This document shows positions 5,789 to 8,702 of a stretch of 8,702 bases of DNA, piece by piece; position 1 is the stretch's first letter; each line of letters starts with the position of its first letter. The notes under the pieces are model-generated. The model was not told where the DNA came from, did no database searches, and saw only the letters and a program-made list of their open reading frames with translations. The translations under genes were made by a program, and so were the position numbers. Source of the stretch: an uncultured Streptococcus sp. (GTDB lineage: Bacteria > Bacillota > Bacilli > Lactobacillales > Streptococcaceae); NCBI GenBank assembly GCA_916048115.1, contig CAJZGQ010000048.1:1-8702 (forward strand). The letters run 5' to 3'.

Positions 5789-6421
5789 ATGTCATTAGCT
5801 AAAGATATTGCTAGCCATCTTTTGAAAATCGAAGCGGTTTATTTGAAACCAGAAGAACCTTTTACTTGGGCATCTGGGATCAAGTCCCCTATTTATACAG
5901 ATAACCGTGTAACCCTCGCTTATCCTGAAACTCGTACCTTGATCGAAAATGGATTTGTAGATAAAATCAAGGAAGCTTTCCCTGAAGTAGAAGTGATTGC
6001 AGGAACTGCAACTGCAGGGATTCCTCACGGAGCCATTATTGCGGATAAGATGAATTTGCCATTTGCCTACATCCGTAGCAAACCAAAAGACCACGGTGCT
6101 GGGAACCAAATTGAAGGCCGTGTACCACAAGGTCAAAAGATGGTTGTAGTGGAAGATTTGATTTCTACTGGTGGGTCTGTCTTGGATGCTGTCGCAGCTG
6201 CCAAGCGTGAAGGAGCGGACGTTCTTGGTGTGGTTGCTATCTTCACCTACCAATTGGAAAAAGCTGATAAGAAGTTTGCGGAAGCTGGCGTTCAACTCGA
6301 AACTTTGTCAAACTACACAGAATTGATCCACTTGGCAGAAGAACAAGGCTACATCACTTCTGAAGGTTTAGAGTTGTTGCACCGATTCAAAGAAAACCAA
6401 GAAACATGGCAAGATCAATAA
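5789..6421 (+). CDS. pyrE: orotate phosphoribosyltransferase
   Basis: PyrE joins orotate to PRPP, giving OMP and pyrophosphate, which feeds PyrF. The 210-residue type I phosphoribosyltransferase shows the orotate-contacting region [16 protein letters not shown] (25-40). The flexible catalytic loop [13 protein letters not shown] (98-110) carries the conserved lysines and histidine. The PRPP-binding signature [12 protein letters not shown] (119-130) has the paired acidic E122-D123. The C-terminal hood is complete. AAGGAG (5778-5783) lies 5 nt before the ATG. No PyrR element or convincing promoter is visible between the repeat array and the start. Expression probably comes from read-through of pyrF across the array, which keeps it under the pyrF attenuator. 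An intrinsic terminator follows the stop. Confidence 0.97.
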   Translation: MSLAKDIASHLLKIEAVYLKPEEPFTWASGIKSPIYTDNRVTLAYPETRTLIENGFVDKIKEAFPEVEVIAGTATAGIPHGAIIADKMNLPFAYIRSKPKDHGAGNQIEGRVPQGQKMVVVEDLISTGGSVLDAVAAAKREGADVLGVVAIFTYQLEKADKKFAEAGVQLETLSNYTELIHLAEEQGYITSEGLELLHRFKENQETWQDQ

Positions 6422-6429
6422 TGTAGTAT

Positions 6430-6456
6430 AAGTCGGATGAAAGGTCCGGCTTTTTT
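6430..6456 (+). terminator. Rho-independent terminator after pyrE
   Basis: AAGTCGGA (6430-6437) pairs with TCCGGCTT (6445-6452), one G-T wobble, loop TGAAAGG, and continues as T to 6456. It starts 9 bp after the pyrE stop and ends the pyr block. Confidence 0.9.
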
Positions 6457-6514
6457 GTATAGGAGGTCTCTGTTGCCCTTTTTTTTATCCTCTTCTCACT
6501 ACTTGGTGGTAAAG

Positions 6515-6543
6515 TTGAAAGTCAAAATAATTTTAGGTATGAT
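6515..6543 (+). promoter_or_regulatory. sigma-A promoter of the small membrane-protein unit
   Basis: TTGAAA (6515-6520), 17-bp spacer, TATGAT (6538-6543). The predicted start is near 6550, giving a leader of about 50 nt with a strong ribosome-binding site before 6601. It is the only good promoter I see between the pyrE terminator and 8577, which supports one transcript for the four genes downstream. Confidence 0.75.
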
Positions 6544-6600
6544 AGTAGTAATTGATTTCATAAGTCAATGATAAACAGAAGGATTTTAAGGGAGTATAAC

Positions 6601-7200
6601 ATGACAAAAGAGAATTATTTGCAAATAAAAAAGGAATATAGGATTCGATTCACAATGATGATCGTCCTAGCTATAATCGCTAGTGTATTGTATATTCAGA
6701 TATTGCTTAGCCACTCTCATGAAGTGCCCTTTTTTATAACCTGTCTTGGAACTCTCACCTTCATCAATCAGTCATTGATTGCACCTGTCTTTTATGAGAA
6801 AAAAGCAGCTGAGGAGGAACATCCAGAATGGAAGAATTTATCAACAAAGGGAGTAGAAATTCCTCAGGAAGAAATTCAAAAACGAAATGGGATAGCAATC
6901 CTATCTTTCATTATTGTAATTGCTGGATTTCTCCTGTTATACCGACCAGCTCCAAAAACGGATGTAGGGACTGAGATAATAAAAACTCATAGTGAGATTC
7001 AGTCTGTTCCGGAAAGTTCAACAGATAAAGAATCTAGCACGGTCTCTAATTTAACACCACAGGATGTTCAAACCTTACAAGAATTGAAAGAGGATATCGA
7101 ATCAAACACCCCATCAGATTCGCCATCACTGGATATCAATAAAGCAAAAGATCTTGCTGAAAAGGCACAGCAACAAAATTGGTTGAAAAGAGGGGAGTAA
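6601..7200 (+). CDS. unknown membrane protein with extracytoplasmic Ser/Thr-rich tail
   Basis: I do not recognise this 199-residue protein. It has a short basic N-terminus, hydrophobic segments at about 17-37, 43-63 and 97-114, and a charged segment (65-95, rich in E and K) between the second and third. The last 85 residues are hydrophilic and rich in Ser, Thr, Glu and Lys. By the positive-inside rule (YR-IR-F at 13-17, KK at 67-68) the middle loop is likely cytoplasmic and the tail probably outside, but topology is inferred. The ATG at 6601 is chosen over the in-frame ATG at 6568. It has AAGGGAG (6588-6594) at 6 nt, whereas 6568 has none. It is first in a group of four small membrane-protein genes. 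Confidence 0.75.
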   Translation: MTKENYLQIKKEYRIRFTMMIVLAIIASVLYIQILLSHSHEVPFFITCLGTLTFINQSLIAPVFYEKKAAEEEHPEWKNLSTKGVEIPQEEIQKRNGIAILSFIIVIAGFLLLYRPAPKTDVGTEIIKTHSEIQSVPESSTDKESSTVSNLTPQDVQTLQELKEDIESNTPSDSPSLDINKAKDLAEKAQQQNWLKRGE

Positions 7201-7256
7201 GAATTTTTATTGATAGTAGAAGCATATAGTTTATGTGAAGGAGTAGAGAGAAATCA

Positions 7257-7748
7257 ATGACAGCAACAGTGTTCTGGCTTAGTTTGGGTATTCTGACCCT
7301 TGTTTTTCTTATCATTCTGCTCATCTTTTACACCTTGTATCGTCGTGAAATGAAGAAAAAAACAGAATCAACCGCAAAAGTTATGGGAGAAGTCGTTGCT
7401 TTTGATTCTAAAAATCAATTCCTTATATCCTTGCCTGTGGTGGAATATCAAGTCAGCGCCGAAAGCTACCAAAAGACATTCACTTATGCTTATTTTAGGG
7501 AGACCTCTTCTCAGTCAAAACAGACAGATGTTTTCAATAGAACCTATATTCTTGGAGCAGGTAAAAATCTGGATTTGCGGATGATATTCCCAATCGGGTC
7601 TCCCATGGCTGTCTTTTATAATCCAAACGAGCCACAAATTGGTTTTGTCGAACGCTATGCCGGCTTAGTCGGTTTTTATAAAATTGGAATGATTTTAACG
7701 ACTGGGATTTATCTTGGGCTAGTATGCATACTAGCTTTGTTATGTTGA
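7257..7748 (+). CDS. DUF3592-like membrane protein
   Basis: The 163-residue protein has an N-terminal membrane helix (about 5-28) followed by RREMKKK, and a C-terminal helix (about 143-162). Between them lies a predicted beta-rich soluble domain. VMGEVVAF (42-49), LPVVEYQV (59-66) and the later PIGSPMAVFYNPNEP (112-126) follow the arrangement I know from DUF3592. In that family a short beta domain ends in a 'G..V.V.YnP.nP' strand between two helices; its function is unknown. The ribosome-binding site is weak: AAGGAG (7238-7243) is 13 nt away and only GAGAG (7246-7250) lies at a normal distance. The gap after the preceding gene is 56 bp, with no terminator. Confidence 0.7.
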   Translation: MTATVFWLSLGILTLVFLIILLIFYTLYRREMKKKTESTAKVMGEVVAFDSKNQFLISLPVVEYQVSAESYQKTFTYAYFRETSSQSKQTDVFNRTYILGAGKNLDLRMIFPIGSPMAVFYNPNEPQIGFVERYAGLVGFYKIGMILTTGIYLGLVCILALLC

Positions 7749-7779
7749 ATTGTTTGGACCTATCTAAAATAAAAAAGCA

Positions 7780-7807
7780 CATTCAACTCTATATATTTGA
7801 TTGAATG
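7780..7807. repeat. inverted repeat just ahead of the 7820 gene
   Basis: CATTCAA (7780-7786) and TTGAATG (7801-7807) are perfect inverted copies 14 bp apart. The right arm abuts the AGAGGA ribosome-binding site. It could be a weak mRNA hairpin or chance in AT-rich DNA. Confidence 0.35.
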
Positions 7808-7819
7808 AGAGGATTTTCA

Positions 7820-8317
7820 ATGCTCAAAAAAGGGACATGTTTTAATATCAGTTTGAATGGGAAAAGGCCTCTATGGGGATTCTTTTTGTTGGTGACCGAT
7901 CAGGGAGAAGAATTCATCATCAAACGAAATAGTAAGATCCCTTTTGATAGATACCGTAAAGTGTGTCAGACTACCTATTCATTTAAAGATAAAGTCTTTA
8001 CAAAGAAAGCTCCAAACAATCTTTCGGCCGTCATTGGTGTTCCACTAGGTTTGTTATTAGCAAGAACATTTAGAAAGATCCTTCCCATGGACCTTTTCTT
8101 TGGAAAACCGAATCTTGATTTGGATGTTAGAGAAGGAGTGGTGAACGTTCTGATATTTCTTCTTGCTGTCATCGTCACTTTATGGTTGGTCACTATTGCC
8201 AGATATCTACAGTTGAAACGCTTTGTTGAAAAAAATGGAGCGAAGCTAGAAGTAGTAGGTCAGATAAAACCAGTAGAGTATCTTCAAAAAACGTCAAATG
8301 GAAGCGAGGTGTGGTGA
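7820..8317 (+). CDS. unknown membrane-associated protein
   Basis: The 165-residue protein matches no named family that I can recall, though it resembles conserved hypothetical proteins of streptococci. The first 65 residues look like a small beta-rich soluble domain (GFFLLVTDQGEEFIIKR at 20-36, then KVCQTTYSFKDKVFT). A weakly hydrophobic segment follows (about 69-83), then a clear membrane helix (about 107-128) and a basic/charged tail. The start at 7820 is preferred over the in-frame ATG at 7805 because GAGAGGA (7807-7813) lies 6 nt before it. The stop TGA directly abuts the ATG of the next gene, so the two are probably translationally coupled. Confidence 0.7.
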   Translation: MLKKGTCFNISLNGKRPLWGFFLLVTDQGEEFIIKRNSKIPFDRYRKVCQTTYSFKDKVFTKKAPNNLSAVIGVPLGLLLARTFRKILPMDLFFGKPNLDLDVREGVVNVLIFLLAVIVTLWLVTIARYLQLKRFVEKNGAKLEVVGQIKPVEYLQKTSNGSEVW

Positions 8318-8512
8318 ATGCGAAAAATGAGAAAACGACAGTTGTTTGCGCTTGTTTGTTTAAGTGCTCTACTCCTGTTTTTTGCGTATTTTGTTCAAAT
8401 GCGCTTGTTTTTGGCCTTGATTTTATGTTTAATTGTGATCTTATTTTTTAGAGGACTCGAATTCACAGAGTCTCGGGAAATAGAGTTTGATTTCAAGGAA
8501 GATCGTAAATAA
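8318..8512 (+). CDS. small two-helix membrane protein
   Basis: The 64-residue protein has a basic N-terminus (MRKMRKR), two closely spaced hydrophobic helices (about 9-26 and 29-45) and a charged cytoplasmic-type tail rich in E, D and K. GAGGTG (8306-8311) lies 6 nt upstream inside the previous gene, whose TGA is contiguous with this ATG. It has no recognisable motif. The arrangement suggests a partner of the preceding protein, but that is inference only. The terminator at 8553 ends the unit. Confidence 0.65.
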   Translation: MRKMRKRQLFALVCLSALLLFFAYFVQMRLFLALILCLIVILFFRGLEFTESREIEFDFKEDRK

Positions 8513-8552
8513 CAAAGATAATTCCTCAACCTAAAAGATTTCGTATCAGTCC

Positions 8553-8577
8553 AAAACAGCAGAAATGCTGTTTTTTT
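8553..8577 (+). terminator. Rho-independent terminator of the small membrane-protein unit
   Basis: AAAACAGCA (8553-8561) pairs with TGCTGTTTT (8566-8574) around a GAAA tetraloop, with T to 8577. The last T is also the first base of the next gene's extended -10 box. Confidence 0.9.
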
Positions 8578-8585
8578 GATATAAT
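8577..8585 (+). promoter_or_regulatory. extended -10 promoter for a leaderless gene
   Basis: TGATATAAT is a perfect extended -10 (TGn plus TATAAT, hexamer 8580-8585). The -35 position falls in the terminator hairpin and has no match. Six bases separate the hexamer from the ATG at 8592, so transcription should begin on the start codon. Confidence 0.7.
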
Positions 8586-8591
8586 GGACCT

Positions 8592-8702
8592 ATGTTATCG
8601 AAAAGTAAACGTATTCTATTTGGGATGCTTCATGTTGTCATGTTGCTAGTGATGGTCCACTGGTTCTTGATCAGTGTGACCTATCTGAGAGAGATTTCAT
8701 GG
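8592..8702 (+). CDS. N-terminus of a membrane protein (partial, leaderless)
   Basis: The open frame reads MLSKSKRILFGMLHVVMLLV and continues to the last base of the window (37 codons). A basic start followed by a hydrophobic stretch (about 8-30, containing HWFLISVTYL) indicates a membrane segment or signal anchor. There is no ribosome-binding site; GGACC precedes the ATG and the promoter leaves no room for a leader. The product cannot be assigned from this fragment. Confidence 0.6.
   Translation, partial: MLSKSKRILFGMLHVVMLLVMVHWFLISVTYLREISW

Noticed and set aside
5795..6295. Minus-strand 166-codon open frame inside pyrE
   Set aside because: It is a shadow of pyrE codon usage; the plus-strand protein has all catalytic motifs.
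6568..6600. Upstream in-frame ATG at 6568 as the start of the 6601 gene
   Set aside because: No ribosome-binding site precedes it, whereas 6601 has AAGGGAG at 6 nt.
7805..7819. Upstream in-frame ATG at 7805 as the start of the 7820 gene
   Set aside because: The ribosome-binding site AGAGGA lies inside this extension and is correctly placed for 7820.

Overview
The window looks like a chromosomal segment of a Streptococcus, probably an oral (viridans-group) species. The evidence is a CpsY/MtaR-like LysR regulator, heterodimeric PyrK/PyrDB dihydroorotate dehydrogenase, PyrR-type RNA attenuators, strong AGGAG ribosome-binding sites, consensus sigma-A promoters and moderately AT-rich codon use. 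The species cannot be fixed from this sequence alone.

Layout. Positions 1-62 hold a probable 3' gene tail and a terminator. Positions 61-969 (minus) encode a LysR-family regulator. After a divergent promoter region comes a 474-residue multi-pass membrane protein (1213-2637) with a DUF6688-like C-terminal module. Positions 2653-6456 are a pyrimidine-biosynthesis block. It starts with a consensus promoter and PyrR attenuator ahead of pyrK-pyrDB, followed by a second promoter and PyrR attenuator ahead of pyrF, then a 339-bp gene-free but highly structured spacer, then pyrE and a terminator. Positions 6515-8577 form a likely transcription unit of four small membrane or membrane-anchored proteins of unknown function, closed by a terminator. 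An extended -10 promoter then fires directly at the start codon of a membrane-protein gene that runs off the end (8592-8702).

How the genes work together. PyrK and PyrDB make orotate from dihydroorotate, using NAD+ as electron acceptor. PyrE turns orotate into OMP with PRPP, and PyrF decarboxylates OMP to UMP. Both leaders carry the PyrR recognition sequence (TCCAGAGAGGC core) plus mutually exclusive antiterminator and terminator hairpins, so high UMP/UTP should stop transcription before pyrK and before pyrF. pyrE has no PyrR site or intervening terminator of its own and probably depends on read-through from pyrF.

Most unusual content. The pyrF-pyrE spacer contains an array of degenerate repeats. 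Two 39-nt hairpins (5520-5558 and 5606-5644) share 3-bp outer and inner clamps, near-identical 7-nt loops and identical flanks. Their central 10 bp differ at every position, yet both stems pair perfectly over 16 bp. Around them lie three copies of a 24-25-nt motif and a second, variable hairpin. I do not recognise this as a named streptococcal repeat family. The window also has two genes, the regulator and the 3'-terminal one, that appear to be transcribed as leaderless mRNAs with the same promoter-to-ATG geometry.
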